64,000 nt of DNA from Promicromonospora sukumoe 327MFSha3.1 (GCF_000385135.1 NZ_ARQM01000015.1:186001-250000); one strand, 5' to 3'; numbered from the stretch's first letter, positions 32,993-42,161 are shown. The notes: a model not told the origin generated them from the sequence alone. Program-made: numbers and translations.

Positions 32993-33894
32993 CAGAAGTA
33001 GCCTTCCTTCTTGCGGTCTTCCATGGCGGCCTCGCTGACCTTGTCGTCGCCGCGCGTGGCGCCGCGCTCGGTCAGGCGCACGGCCGCGACCTCCTCGACG
33101 ACGTCGCGCAGCGTGGCCGCGCCGGACTCGACGCACGCCGTGAGGTTCGCGTCGCCGACGGTGCGGTAGCGCGTGGACAGGACCTGGGCGGTCTCGCCGT
33201 CCTTGAGCGGCGTGAAGCCGTTGACCTCGTAGAGCATGCCGCTGCGCTCCACGACCTCGCGCTCCCTGGCGAGGTAGAGGTCGGGCAGGTCGATGTCCTC
33301 GGCCTCGATGTAGGACCAGATGTCCAGCTCGGTCCAGTTGGACAGCGGGAACACCCGGATCGACTCGCCCTGGTGCACGCGGCCGTTGTACAGGTTCCAG
33401 ATCTCCGGGCGCTGGTTCTTCGGGTCCCACTGGCCGAAGTCGTCGCGGAAGGAGAACACGCGCTCCTTGGCGCGCGCCTTCTCCTCGTCGCGGCGCCCGC
33501 CGCCGAACAGGGCGTCGAAGCCGTGCTTCTCGGCCGCCTCCAGCAGCACCGGCGTCTGGATCCGGTTGCGCGAGCCGTTGGGCTCCTCCTGCACCAGACC
33601 CCGGTCGATCCCCTCCTGCACGGAGGCGACGACGAGCTGCACGCCCGTGCGCTCCACCCAGCGGTCCCGGCAGTCGAGCACGGTCTGGAAGTTCAGGCCC
33701 GTGTCCACGTGCATGATCGGGAACGGGACGCGCGCCGGGGCGAACGCCTTGACCGCGAGGTGCAGCATGACGATGGAGTCCTTGCCGCCGGAGAACAGCA
33801 GACAGGGGCGCTGCATCTCGGCGACGACCTCGCGCATGATGTGGATGCTCTCGGCCTCCAGGCTGCGCAGCTGGCTCAGAACGTGACTCTTCAC
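32992..33894 (-). CDS. cysD: Sulfate adenylyltransferase subunit 2
   Basis: 300 residues from GTG 33894 (VKSHVLSQLRSLEAESIHIMREV). The ATP-pyrophosphatase motif SGGKDSIVMLHLAVKAF is near residue 36, and DTGLNFQTVLDCRD, GGGRRDEEKARAKERVFSFRD and NGFTPLKDGE are characteristic of CysD. It forms the catalytic half of ATP sulfurylase with CysN. Both ends overlap neighbouring genes by about four bases, so cysQ-cysD-cysN are translated as one coupled unit. Confidence 0.95.
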   Translation of the reverse strand: MKSHVLSQLRSLEAESIHIMREVVAEMQRPCLLFSGGKDSIVMLHLAVKAFAPARVPFPIMHVDTGLNFQTVLDCRDRWVERTGVQLVVASVQEGIDRGLVQEEPNGSRNRIQTPVLLEAAEKHGFDALFGGGRRDEEKARAKERVFSFRDDFGQWDPKNQRPEIWNLYNGRVHQGESIRVFPLSNWTELDIWSYIEAEDIDLPDLYLAREREVVERSGMLYEVNGFTPLKDGETAQVLSTRYRTVGDANLTACVESGAATLRDVVEEVAAVRLTERGATRGDDKVSEAAMEDRKKEGYF

Positions 33895-34772
33895 GACCGG
33901 GCACCTTCCTTGCGATCTGCCCCGGCCACGGACGCGACACCCACGGTGTCGAGCAGCTCGCGCAGGCGCGGAGCCAGTGCCGGGGGACATACGAACAGGT
34001 CGGGGAGCCAGGGATTCTCCCTGTTGTACTCCAGCTCGGATCCGTCCAGCCGGGTGCAGACGAGACCGCGGGAGAAGGCCACGGCCACCGGGGCCGCGGA
34101 GTCCCACTCGTACTGCCCGCCCCCGTGGACGTAGGCGTCGACGGTGGCGTCGGCCACCGCCATCATCTTGACCCCGGCCGAGCCCATCGGCACGAGCTCG
34201 ACGTCGTCGCGCTCGGCCAGCGCCGCCACGAAGGCCGGCGGGCGGCTGCGGCTCGCGGCGATCCGCAGCGGCCGGTCCCCGGACAGGACGGCGGCGGAGT
34301 CCTCGTCACGCACGACGCCGTCCGCGGTGGTGAGGACCTGCCCGCGGGCGGGCAGGGCGACGGCGCCGGAGGTGAGGCCGGGGCCGCGCTCCCAGAGCGC
34401 CACGTGGACGGCGAAGTCGTCCCGCCACTGCCCGGCCAGGGGTCCGTCGGCGTGCCGCTCGGCGAACTCGCGGGTGCCGTCGAGCGGGTCGATGATCCAG
34501 ACCCGGTCCGCGCCCGTGCGGGCGGCGTCGTCCTTGGCCTCCTCCGAGAGGACGGCGTCGCCGGGCCGGGCCGCCGACAGCGCGGCGGCGAGCCATGCCT
34601 GGGCGGCGGCGTCGCCGGCGTCCTTCAGCTCCCTGGCGACGAACGAGCCGCCGGCGGCGTCGACCTCCGCGCGGAGCGCGAGCAGCACCTCGGCAGCACC
34701 CGAGGCGAGTGCGCGGGCGAGGGAGTCGTCGTCGAGCGACGCCGGCGGGAGCGTGGGGGACGGCGCGTTCAT
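33891..34772 (-). CDS. cysQ: 3'(2'),5'-bisphosphate nucleotidase, inositol monophosphatase fold
   Basis: 293 residues from ATG 34772. The metal-binding motifs of the family are all present: LSEEAKDD, WIIDPLDGTREF (W-x-x-D-P-x-D-G-T) and WDSAAPVAVAFSRG. CysQ removes the 3'-phosphate from PAP (and PAPS), keeping the sulfate activation pathway flowing when PAPS is used by sulfotransferases or PAPS reductase. It is the first gene of the minus-strand sulfate operon. Specificity for PAP rather than inositol phosphates is inferred from the coupling to cysDN. Confidence 0.85.
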   Translation of the reverse strand: MNAPSPTLPPASLDDDSLARALASGAAEVLLALRAEVDAAGGSFVARELKDAGDAAAQAWLAAALSAARPGDAVLSEEAKDDAARTGADRVWIIDPLDGTREFAERHADGPLAGQWRDDFAVHVALWERGPGLTSGAVALPARGQVLTTADGVVRDEDSAAVLSGDRPLRIAASRSRPPAFVAALAERDDVELVPMGSAGVKMMAVADATVDAYVHGGGQYEWDSAAPVAVAFSRGLVCTRLDGSELEYNRENPWLPDLFVCPPALAPRLRELLDTVGVASVAGADRKEGARS

Positions 34773-35081
34773 CGGTCTCCAGGGTGGGCGACTTCCGGCT
34801 GGTCAGGCCGTCCCGATGCGGCGCTCGACGGGGGCCAGGCTGCCCAAGGTACAGCCCGCCGGAGGCGCCGGCGACTACCATTCCGCCATGCGATCAAGCG
34901 CCAGTTCACCAGAAGGCATCAATACCGGCCATAGGCGGGGTTAATACCTACTACTCCGATGGATTTGATCGGGAATGAGCCCGCCGGCGGCAGCAGCGGC
35001 CGGCCGCGGAACCCAGGCGGCACCCGGATCCCCGGCCGCACCCGAGACCGCCGGCGACCCGGCAGAGACGAGCCCGCACAG
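34773..35081. promoter_or_regulatory. Divergent promoter region between cysQ and the APS kinase gene
   Basis: About 300 bases without a convincing gene. A relatively AT-rich stretch (34905-34975) contains GGTTAATACC (34937-34946) and the dyad CCGAT-N7-ATCGG (34957-34973). An ATG at 34959 is in frame with the kinase, but the 41 residues it would add are low-complexity Gly/Pro/Arg and probably not translated. A shared regulator site is plausible; none can be named. Confidence 0.35.
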
Positions 35082-36407
35082 ATGACCGACTCCCCCGCCC
35101 GCGTCCTTGACGACGACGAGCTGGACGTCCTCGAGCTCACCCTCGGTGGGGCGCTCCCGCCGTCGGCCCTGGTGACGGCCCTGCGGGCCCGCCCGGCGGG
35201 CGACGCGCTCTCCGGGGCGGGCGACGCCGGGACGGCCGGCGTGGTGCTGACCGACGCCGAGAACACACCGCTGGCCCGTCTCACGGACCTGCCCGGCGGG
35301 ACGCCCGCGGTCGAGCCGCTGCGGCCCCTCGCCGCGGCGATCGGGCCGCAGTGGGACGCCGCCGTGCGCCGTCCGGCCCGCGACGTGCGGGCGGGCGTCG
35401 GTGCCGCGGCCGGCCTCGGTCTGCTCGTCACCGAGGTCCCGACCCGCGAGGAGTCCGACGCCGCGGCGACGCTCGTCGCCGGCGCCGGGCCGGGCGAGGC
35501 CGTGGAGCCGGCCGACGGGGCCGGGACTGCCGACGTGCTGCTGCTCGTGCCGGTCGCGCGCCGCGCCCCCGAGCCGGGCACCGTCGGCGCACCCGGGCTC
35601 GTGCGGGCGGCCCAGGGCCTGGCCGGCACCCTCGCCGAACGCACCGGCGCGCGGGTGGCCACCGTCGTCGTGCCCTGGTCCGGGCTGGGCGACGTGTCCC
35701 TCGACGACGTGGCGACCGCCTACGGCACGGCCCGCGTCGAGCGGCTCGCCGCGCACCGCTCGCCGGCCACGGCCGAGCGCGTGGCGGCCCTGCCCGGCGT
35801 GCGGGACGAAGCCGTCCGTGCGCTGTACCCGCCCGCCTCGGCGGCCGAGCTGACCCGCGCCGCGAGCGGCGCCCACCGCCGGGGCGCGGTCGTGTTCTTC
35901 ACGGGCCTGTCCGGTTCGGGCAAGTCGACCGTGGCGCGCGCCCTGGCGGCCGAGCTGGAGGACGACGGCCTGGGCACCACGCTGCTCGACGGCGACGAGG
36001 TGCGCCAGCACCTGTCGAAGGGGCTCGGGTTCGACCGCGCGTCCCGGGAGACCAACGTGGAACGCATCGGGTACGTGGCGGCGCTGGTGGCCCGGCACGG
36101 CGGCATCGCCGTGGCCGCGCCGATCGCGCCGTTCGCCGCCGGCCGGGCCCGCGTGCGGGCCCTCGCCGAGGAGGCCGGCGCGCACTTCGTGCTGGTGCAC
36201 GTCAGCACGCCGCTGGCGGTGTGCGAGGCCCGCGACCGCAAGGGCTTCTACGCCCGGGCCCGGGCCGGCGAGGTCGCTGAGTTCACCGGCATCTCGTCGC
36301 CCTACGAGGAGCCCGACGACGCCGACCTCGTCATCGACACCACCGACGTCCCGGTCCCGGAAGCGGTGGACCGGGTCCGCCGCCACCTGGCAACCCTGCT
36401 GGGCTGA
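35082..36407 (+). CDS. cysC: Adenylylsulfate kinase with long N-terminal sulfurylase-like domain
   Basis: 441 residues from ATG 35082 ([15 protein letters not shown]); ATG 34959 is an alternative. The C-terminal 170 residues are a complete APS kinase: P-loop [15 protein letters not shown] near residue 275, [39 protein letters not shown], and the lid [27 protein letters not shown]. It phosphorylates APS to PAPS. The N-terminal 260 residues ([28 protein letters not shown]) faintly resemble an ATP-sulfurylase domain but lack the nucleotide-binding H-x-G-H and QTRNP motifs, so they are probably non-catalytic. Divergent from cysQDN. Confidence 0.85.
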   Translation: MTDSPARVLDDDELDVLELTLGGALPPSALVTALRARPAGDALSGAGDAGTAGVVLTDAENTPLARLTDLPGGTPAVEPLRPLAAAIGPQWDAAVRRPARDVRAGVGAAAGLGLLVTEVPTREESDAAATLVAGAGPGEAVEPADGAGTADVLLLVPVARRAPEPGTVGAPGLVRAAQGLAGTLAERTGARVATVVVPWSGLGDVSLDDVATAYGTARVERLAAHRSPATAERVAALPGVRDEAVRALYPPASAAELTRAASGAHRRGAVVFFTGLSGSGKSTVARALAAELEDDGLGTTLLDGDEVRQHLSKGLGFDRASRETNVERIGYVAALVARHGGIAVAAPIAPFAAGRARVRALAEEAGAHFVLVHVSTPLAVCEARDRKGFYARARAGEVAEFTGISSPYEEPDDADLVIDTTDVPVPEAVDRVRRHLATLLG

Positions 36408-36428
36408 GCCGGTACCTGATCAGGGCGG

Positions 36429-36486
36429 TCGGCAGAAGGTCAGGTGGTCGGCAGCTCGAGCTGCCGACCACCTGACCTTCTGCCGA
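36429..36486. terminator. 58-bp perfect palindrome, bidirectional terminator
   Basis: The 29-base half starting TCGGCAGAAGGTCAGGTGG is followed directly by its complement, with CTCGAG at the centre. It lies between the APS kinase gene and the convergent ABC-exporter ATPase gene. There is no U-tract. Confidence 0.65.
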
Positions 36487-36519
36487 TCACTCACCGGGGC
36501 CTACCAGCCCTCGGCAGAA

Positions 36520-37524
36520 TCAGGCCCGCGCCTCCGCCGCCTTCTTCTGCTCGGCCTCGGCCTTCTTCGCCTCAGCCTCCGCGGCCTTCGCCTCGGCCGC
36601 GCGCTTGCGCTGGATCGCGCGCCGGCGCGCCGGGGTCATGCCGCCGGGCCGCTGCGCGCGCACGAACTTCTTGTACGCGTCGGCGACCTCGTGCACGGGA
36701 CCGTCCATGACGAGCTGCCCCTGGTGCATCCACAGCACCCGGGTGCACATGGCCTCGATCGTCGAGATCGAGTGGCTCACCAGGAACACGGTGCCGGCGT
36801 TCGCCCGCACGTCCTCGATCCGCGACTTGCTGCGCTCCTTGAAGGCGGCGTCACCCGTGGCGAGCGCCTCGTCGATCATCAGGATGTCCGGCGACGCGGC
36901 CGACGAGATCGCGAACCGCAGGCGCGCGCCCATGCCGGACGAGTACGTCTTCATCGGCAGGTAGACGAAGTCGCCGATGCCGGCGAACTCCACCACCTCG
37001 TCGAACTTCTCGTCGACCTCCTTGGGCGTGAGCCCGAGCGCGAGGCCGCCGATCATGATGTTCCGCTCGCCCGAGAGCTGCGGCATGAGGGCCGCGTTCA
37101 CGCCGAGCAGCGACGGCTCGCCGGAGACGTGCACGCTGCCGTGCTTGGGCGGCATGAGGCCGGCGATCGCCCGGAGCATCGTGCTCTTGCCCGAGCCGTT
37201 GACGCCGACGATCCCGACGGACTCGCCGTGCCGCACCGTGAACGAGACGCCGCGCACGGCGTGCACCTCGCTCACCGCGCCCACGTGCTGGCGGCCCGAC
37301 TGGAGCAGCCTCTTGAAGAACGGCTCCTTGACCTTGATCTCGCGAACCTCGGAGCCCTTCTTCTCGGCCTCCTTGCGCGCGCGACCGCCGATGACGCGGT
37401 AGACCACGTGCAGGTCGTCCACCACGAGGCAGGGGTCGCCGAGATCGGTCTCGAGCGCCTCCTCGCCCTCGTCCTCGGGCTCGATCTCGAGGTCGAAGTC
37501 CATGTGCTCGTCGGCCTCAGTCAC
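36520..37524 (-). CDS. Polysaccharide/teichoic acid ABC exporter ATPase (Wzt/TagH-like)
   Basis: 334 residues from GTG 37524 (eight-base overlap with the permease stop). An acidic N-terminal lead (residues 1-30) precedes a single ABC domain with insertions typical of polysaccharide exporters: Walker A GVNGSGKSTMLRAIAGL, the TYSSGMGARLRF signature, Walker B ILMIDEALATGDAAF and switch His in LVSHSIST. No carbohydrate-binding C-terminal domain is present; instead there is a 45-residue Ala/Lys/Glu-rich charged helix. It powers export of a completed lipid-linked glycan together with the next gene. Confidence 0.9.
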   Translation of the reverse strand: MTEADEHMDFDLEIEPEDEGEEALETDLGDPCLVVDDLHVVYRVIGGRARKEAEKKGSEVREIKVKEPFFKRLLQSGRQHVGAVSEVHAVRGVSFTVRHGESVGIVGVNGSGKSTMLRAIAGLMPPKHGSVHVSGEPSLLGVNAALMPQLSGERNIMIGGLALGLTPKEVDEKFDEVVEFAGIGDFVYLPMKTYSSGMGARLRFAISSAASPDILMIDEALATGDAAFKERSKSRIEDVRANAGTVFLVSHSISTIEAMCTRVLWMHQGQLVMDGPVHEVADAYKKFVRAQRPGGMTPARRRAIQRKRAAEAKAAEAEAKKAEAEQKKAAEARA

Positions 37525-38512
37525 GTCCGTACCTCTCCTCGCCGCGCCAGAACACGATGAAACCGACCACGAAGAACACCACGGCCCACACGCCGCCGAG
37601 GGCCCACATCAGGCCGCTGGGCGGGAACTGCTCCTCCTGCATCAGCACGGAGCGCACCAGGTACAGGTACACCGCGACCGGCTGGTACTCCAGGATGCCG
37701 CCGACGACCGCCTTGAACGCCTCGGGGATGTGCAGCTTGTCGAGGTGGCCGACGATCGGGAAGATGACGCCGGACGCGTACATCACGACGCGCATGACGA
37801 ACGGCAGCACGTTCTCGACGTCGGGCGTCGTGGCCACGTACCGGGCCATGATGAAGGCCAGCCCGGTGTTGAAGATCCACATCAGCGCCACGGCGGCGGG
37901 CAGCAGGAGCCACCACCAGGTGATGTGGATCATGGCGTAGCCGGGCAGCAGACCGCTGAGCAGCGTCACGATGCACATGACCACGATCGCGGGCAGCAGC
38001 GTGGTCAGCAGCGACAGCACCGTCGACATCGGCAGCACCGCACGCGGGAAGTGCAGGGAACGCAGCAGCTGGGTCTTGCCGCTGATGGACTTGGCACCGC
38101 CGGTCACCGAGGACTCGATGAAGCGGTACATGAAGACGCCGATCACGATGAACGCGATCGAGTTGCTCACGCCTCGGTTGAGGCCGAGCAGGATGCCGAA
38201 GATCAGCACGTACACGGCCGCGTTGAGGATGGGGTTCAGCACGGCCCAGAGCTGGCCCAGGTAGTTGTTCTGGTTCTTGGCGTACGCGGTCGACGTGGCG
38301 AGGACGCGGATGAAGGCCCAGCGGCCTGCCAGGTCGCGGATGTACTCGCCCAGCGGCGGGCGGACGTTCAGGGGGCGCAGCCCGTACTTCTTCGCGAGAG
38401 CGAGCCGCTCGGCAGACGTCGTGCCGGGGACGAGCGGCGGCGGTGGCGTTTTAGCATCACCGCTGGCGGCAGGCTTTGCTGGCGCTGCCGCGTCGGTAGT
38501 AGGTGTGCTCAC
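37517..38512 (-). CDS. Polysaccharide ABC exporter permease (Wzm/TagG-like)
   Basis: 331 residues from GTG 38512. A Pro/Ala-rich cytosolic lead is followed by an ABC-2 type permease with six helices: the amphipathic segment YAKNQNNYLGQLWAVLNPILNAAVYVLIFGILLGL, then FIVIGVFMYRFIESSVTGGAKSI, LLRSLHFPRAVLPMS and the last helix FVVGFIVFWRGEERYGRD. This matches O-antigen/teichoic acid exporters. It is the first gene of the exporter pair and divergent from the glycosyltransferase pair at 38676-40969. Confidence 0.9.
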   Translation of the reverse strand: MSTPTTDAAAPAKPAASGDAKTPPPPLVPGTTSAERLALAKKYGLRPLNVRPPLGEYIRDLAGRWAFIRVLATSTAYAKNQNNYLGQLWAVLNPILNAAVYVLIFGILLGLNRGVSNSIAFIVIGVFMYRFIESSVTGGAKSISGKTQLLRSLHFPRAVLPMSTVLSLLTTLLPAIVVMCIVTLLSGLLPGYAMIHITWWWLLLPAAVALMWIFNTGLAFIMARYVATTPDVENVLPFVMRVVMYASGVIFPIVGHLDKLHIPEAFKAVVGGILEYQPVAVYLYLVRSVLMQEEQFPPSGLMWALGGVWAVVFFVVGFIVFWRGEERYGRD

Positions 38513-38675
38513 GGTTTGGGAAATACCTGTCTGGTCGGGGGCACTGCCGGGGACGATCCGGCCGTTCGATCCTAGCGGGTCACGGACCCTAGCAGTTTGG
38601 TCGGGATGCCTGTAGCAGGGCCGGGGACCACGCCCGCCGGACCTCGGCGGACGTCTCCCGTGAGAGACTCCACGC

Positions 38676-39749
38676 GTGCAGCACCCCCGTCCCGCTCCTC
38701 GAACGACCGAACCGGGCACCGCGTCCCCGCGTGTGGCCGGCGCCCTGGTCGAGTCGCCGCTGCAGCTGCTCTGCACGGTCGAAGCGCACGCCGCCGGATA
38801 CGGCGGAACCGAGACGCACGTACACGTGCGCGACGACGTCCCCGCGCTGGGCGACGCCCTGTCCGGGGTGCGCGAGCTCACGCTCCCCGACGGACTGACC
38901 TTCGACCTCGCGGGACGCCGCAGCGCCCTGACCGCGCGCGAGCCCGTCTGGCTCGTGGGCGACGCCTTCTCCGGCCTGTTCCAGGCCACCGCGCCCCTGC
39001 GCCGCCCGGAACGCATGGTGCTGGTCGACGACGGCCTGGCCACCCTCGAGCTGTGCCGCCTCCTGGTGCGCCGCGCTCCCCTGGTCCGGATCGGCCGTCC
39101 CGCGCGTGCCCCCCGGCGGCGCCTCGGCGCCGTCGCCGCCGGCCGCCTGCGGTCCCTCGCCGCCGACGGCCGCGTCACGATCTTCACCGCCATGCCGCTC
39201 ACCCCCGACCTGTCCGCCGGGCTGCGGGCCCAGGGCTTCGACGTGCGGCACAACCAGTTCGGCTGGCTCACCGCGCAGCCCGCCGACGAGGCGATGCCCG
39301 AGCCCACGATCGTCGTCGGCTCGGCGATGGCCGCCGACAAGCTGATCGACCCGCACCGGTACGTCGACTGGATCCGGTCGCTGGCGAAGGAGAGCGCGCT
39401 GCGCTACCTGCCGCACCGCCGTCAGACGCCGGAGCTGCTCGCGACCCTGGCCGAGATCGACGGCGTGACCGTCGACGCCCCCGGCGCCCCCGTCGAGATC
39501 CGGCTGCGGGGCCTGCGCGCGGGCCAGCGGGTGCTGAGCCTGCCGTCGACGTCGACAATCCTGTTGACCACTATCATTTCCCCGCTCGGTGTCCCCGTCA
39601 CCGCGCTCGACGTGCCCGCCGACTGGTGGACGCCGCGCGCGACGGCCGAACAGCGAGCGCACCTGACCAGCGTCGTCGAGCTCGCCCGGCAGGCCCGGGC
39701 AGCAGCCGACGACGCTCCGGAAACCGACTCCCCGGAGGCGAACGAATGA
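38676..39749 (+). CDS. GT52/sialyltransferase-like glycosyltransferase
   Basis: 357 residues from GTG 38676. The N-terminus VAGALVESPLQLLCTVEAHAAGYGG is the opening beta-strand and helix (E-S/T-P-L-Q) of GT52-like lipooligosaccharide sialyltransferases and relatives. Further matches are MVLVDDGLATLELCRLL, VGSAMAADKLIDPHRYVDWIRSL and RYLPHRRQTPE, the R-Y-x-P-H-R-R element thought to contact the CMP-sugar. TSTILLTTIISPLG closes the donor domain. The context of NeuB and a CMP-sugar synthetase nearby supports transfer of a nonulosonic acid. Family assignment rests on motif memory, so moderate confidence. Confidence 0.65.
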   Translation: MQHPRPAPRTTEPGTASPRVAGALVESPLQLLCTVEAHAAGYGGTETHVHVRDDVPALGDALSGVRELTLPDGLTFDLAGRRSALTAREPVWLVGDAFSGLFQATAPLRRPERMVLVDDGLATLELCRLLVRRAPLVRIGRPARAPRRRLGAVAAGRLRSLAADGRVTIFTAMPLTPDLSAGLRAQGFDVRHNQFGWLTAQPADEAMPEPTIVVGSAMAADKLIDPHRYVDWIRSLAKESALRYLPHRRQTPELLATLAEIDGVTVDAPGAPVEIRLRGLRAGQRVLSLPSTSTILLTTIISPLGVPVTALDVPADWWTPRATAEQRAHLTSVVELARQARAAADDAPETDSPEANE

Positions 39750-40969
39750 CCATCCGCGTGCTCGCGGTCGCGGACAGCGACTCCTACCTGAAGTGGGCAT
39801 GCGCGTCGCTGGACAGGCTCGGCCCGGCCGACGACAGCGGCCTGGACCGCTCGGCCGTGATCGTCAAGACGCCGATCGCGCCGACCACCAGTCAGATCGC
39901 CGCCGCCGTCGCCGGGTCCTCGGTGGTCCGGCCCGCCGTCCTGCTCCTCCGGGACCTCGCCGCGCAGGTCCGGGACACGAGCCCCGACGTCGTGCTCATC
40001 GCCGCCACCGGGCCCGTCGCCGAGGTGGTGGCGCGCGCCGTCGTCGCCGCGGCGGGCAAGCGCCGCCCCGCCCTGATCACCGGGCTGCCCGGCATGGCGC
40101 TGCCCGCCACGCCGAAGGGCACGGGCTGGCGCCGCTGGTGCGACGCGTTCGTGGTGCACAGCCGGCTCGAGGTCGACGCGTACCGCGAGGCCTTCGCCGA
40201 GCACGGGGTCACCCCCGAGGTGCCGCTGGCCCACCTGCCGTTCCTGGAGCACACGGCCGGGAGCCTGGGCGCCGAGCCCGTCAAGCGCGTCGTGTTCGCG
40301 GCGCAGGCCAAGGTGCCCGACAACCGGCCCGACCGCGTCACCCTGCTGGACCGCCTGGCGAAGCTGGCCGAGGACGACTTCGAGGTCATCGTGAAGCTGC
40401 GCGCCCGAAAGGGCGAGCGGCAGACGCACAACGAGGCCTTCCCGTACGACGAGCTGTGGGACGCCGAGCACAAGAAGCTCGGGCACCGCAGCGACGCGCT
40501 GCGGTTCGTCGACGGCCCCATGGCCGAGTGGCTGCAGGCCGGCTCCGCGCTCATGACGGTCAGCTCGACCGCCGCGATGGAGTCGCTGTCCCTGGGCCTG
40601 TCGACCGTCATCATCGACGACTTCGGCGTGACCCCTGAGCTGCTCAACGCGCCGTTCGCGGGCAGCGGCTGCGTGCTCCCCGTGGCCGGCGCCGCCGAGG
40701 CGTTCCGCGCGGGCGGTCCGGAGCCCGACACCGCCTGGCTCGAGGACAACTACCTGCACGCCGCGGAGTCCGAGCTGCCGGCAACCGTCCGGGAGCTGGC
40801 GGCCCGGCGCGCGGACGGGACCCTCACCGAGCTGGCCGAGGTCAAGCCGTGGCTGCGCCTGCGCTACCTGCGGATGTACTCGCAGATGTACCTGCCCCGG
40901 TTCGTCTACGACGGGATCCGGCTGGTGACCCGCCCGGTGCGGCTGCTGTTCCTGGACAAGAAGGCCTGA
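39746..40969 (+). CDS. DUF6716-type putative glycosyltransferase
   Basis: 407 residues from ATG 39746 (ATGA overlap). The start MTIRVLAVADSDSYLKWACASLDRL and the C-terminal half (VVFAAQAKVPDNRPDRVTLLDRLAKLA, VIVKLRARKGERQTHNE, LMTVSSTAAMESLSLGLSTVIIDDFG) indicate a GT-B fold in which S-S-T-A-A-x-E marks the donor site, as in polysialyl/CDP-glycerol transferases. I recognise the D-S-D-S-Y-L-K-W opening from DUF6716 proteins of actinobacterial capsule loci; activity is not known. The tail is basic and hydrophobic (RLVTRPVRLLFLDKKA) and may dock to the membrane. Coupled with the GT52-like gene. Confidence 0.6.
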   Translation: MTIRVLAVADSDSYLKWACASLDRLGPADDSGLDRSAVIVKTPIAPTTSQIAAAVAGSSVVRPAVLLLRDLAAQVRDTSPDVVLIAATGPVAEVVARAVVAAAGKRRPALITGLPGMALPATPKGTGWRRWCDAFVVHSRLEVDAYREAFAEHGVTPEVPLAHLPFLEHTAGSLGAEPVKRVVFAAQAKVPDNRPDRVTLLDRLAKLAEDDFEVIVKLRARKGERQTHNEAFPYDELWDAEHKKLGHRSDALRFVDGPMAEWLQAGSALMTVSSTAAMESLSLGLSTVIIDDFGVTPELLNAPFAGSGCVLPVAGAAEAFRAGGPEPDTAWLEDNYLHAAESELPATVRELAARRADGTLTELAEVKPWLRLRYLRMYSQMYLPRFVYDGIRLVTRPVRLLFLDKKA

Positions 40970-40976
40970 CTCCCGC

Positions 40977-41028
40977 GAGGTGTCAGACGTACAGATCACT
41001 CGGGTGACCTGTACGTCTGACACCTCGT
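40977..41028. terminator. Bidirectional terminator, 19-bp stem
   Basis: CGAGGTGTCAGACGTACAG (40977-40995) and its complement (41010-41028) flank a 14-base loop that itself pairs (TCAC with GTGA). It lies between the DUF6716 gene and the convergent GT2 gene. Confidence 0.65.
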
Positions 41029-41044
41029 TCGGCGTCCGGGTGGG

Positions 41045-42088
41045 TCAGACGCCGTCGTCGACCCGGACGCGCTCCGTGAGCCCGCGCAGGAACCCGGCGC
41101 CCCACGCCATGTGCATCGTCACGAGCGTCGCCGGCAGGGCCAGCGCCGAGCGCAGGTCGAGCCGCGGGCGGCGGGTCGCCGCGTGCGCCGACGCCGCCAG
41201 CACGCCCAGCAGGTAGGTGGCGGGCGGCACGAGGCCGACCACGGTCACGGGCAGCGAGCCCGCGACGGCGCCGGCGATCGCCACCAGCACGGACACGGCG
41301 AGCACGACGACGGCGGTCGGCGGGGCGAGGTAGCGCAGGTTCGCGGTGCCGGGGTTGCGGCGCACCACCTCGCGGCGCCACATGCCGGTGCGCCAGAACT
41401 GCGTGGCGATGGCGCCCAGCGAGCGGCGCGGCTTGTACTCGACGACGAGCGACGGGTCGAACCAGAGCAGGCTGCCGCTGGTGCGCAGGCGCAGGCACAG
41501 CTCCCAGTCCTGGGCCCGCACGTACACGGGCGAGTACCCGCCCACGCGCTCCAGCGCCTCGCGGCGGAACGTGCCCAGGTAGACGGTCTCGGCCGGGCCG
41601 GCGACGCCGCCCGTGTGGAACGACGCGGCGCCCAGCCCCGCGGGGTGGCTCATGGCACGCGCCACGGCCTTCTGGACGGGGGTGTCGCCGACGGGAAGCA
41701 TCTGCCCGCCGACGCCGTCCGCGCCCGCGGCCTGGAGGGCCTCCACGGCGCGGCGCACGTACGTGGGCTCGGCCACGGTGTGGCCGTCCACACGGACGAA
41801 GATCGAGTGTCCCTCGGGCATGCGCTCCAGGCCTGCGTTCAGGCCCAGCGGCTTGGAGCCCGTCGGGTTGTCCACCACGGTGACGCGGCCGGTCTCGACC
41901 GCGAGCTTGTCGGCGATCTCGCGGGTCCGGTCCTTGGACGGCCCCACCGACAGCACCACGTGCAGCGGGTGGGGATAGTCCTGGCCCAGGACCGAGCGCA
42001 CCATCGCCTCGAGGTAGGGCTCCTCGTCACGTACGACGGCGACCACCGTCACCAACGGCATGCTCGCCGCCTCTACCCGCTCGGGCAC
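41045..42088 (-). CDS. GT2 family glycosyltransferase with C-terminal membrane helices
   Basis: 347 residues from GTG 42088, with GAGAGGAGG just upstream; ATG 42061 lacks a site. The GT-A domain has VTVVAVVRDEEPYLEAMVRSVLGQDYP, SKPLGLNAGLERMPEG, and VRVDGHT in place of the usual D-x-D. The acceptor region is AETVYLGTFRREALERVGGYSP and AQDWELCLRLRTSG. Residues about 250-335 contain three to four hydrophobic helices. This resembles succinoglycan ExoA-type transferases that act on lipid-linked intermediates at the inner membrane face. Confidence 0.85.
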   Translation of the reverse strand: MPERVEAASMPLVTVVAVVRDEEPYLEAMVRSVLGQDYPHPLHVVLSVGPSKDRTREIADKLAVETGRVTVVDNPTGSKPLGLNAGLERMPEGHSIFVRVDGHTVAEPTYVRRAVEALQAAGADGVGGQMLPVGDTPVQKAVARAMSHPAGLGAASFHTGGVAGPAETVYLGTFRREALERVGGYSPVYVRAQDWELCLRLRTSGSLLWFDPSLVVEYKPRRSLGAIATQFWRTGMWRREVVRRNPGTANLRYLAPPTAVVVLAVSVLVAIAGAVAGSLPVTVVGLVPPATYLLGVLAASAHAATRRPRLDLRSALALPATLVTMHMAWGAGFLRGLTERVRVDDGV

Positions 42089-42161
42089 GAGGCCTCCTCT
42101 CGTTGACGCGTTGGCAGGACCTACAGGTCCACGATCTCGTGTTCTGTCAGTTCCGGAAACA

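Noticed and set aside
34959-35081. Upstream ATG for the APS kinase gene
   Set aside because: The added 41 residues are low-complexity Gly/Pro/Arg and fall in the divergent promoter region. It cannot be excluded, but ATG 35082 is preferred.
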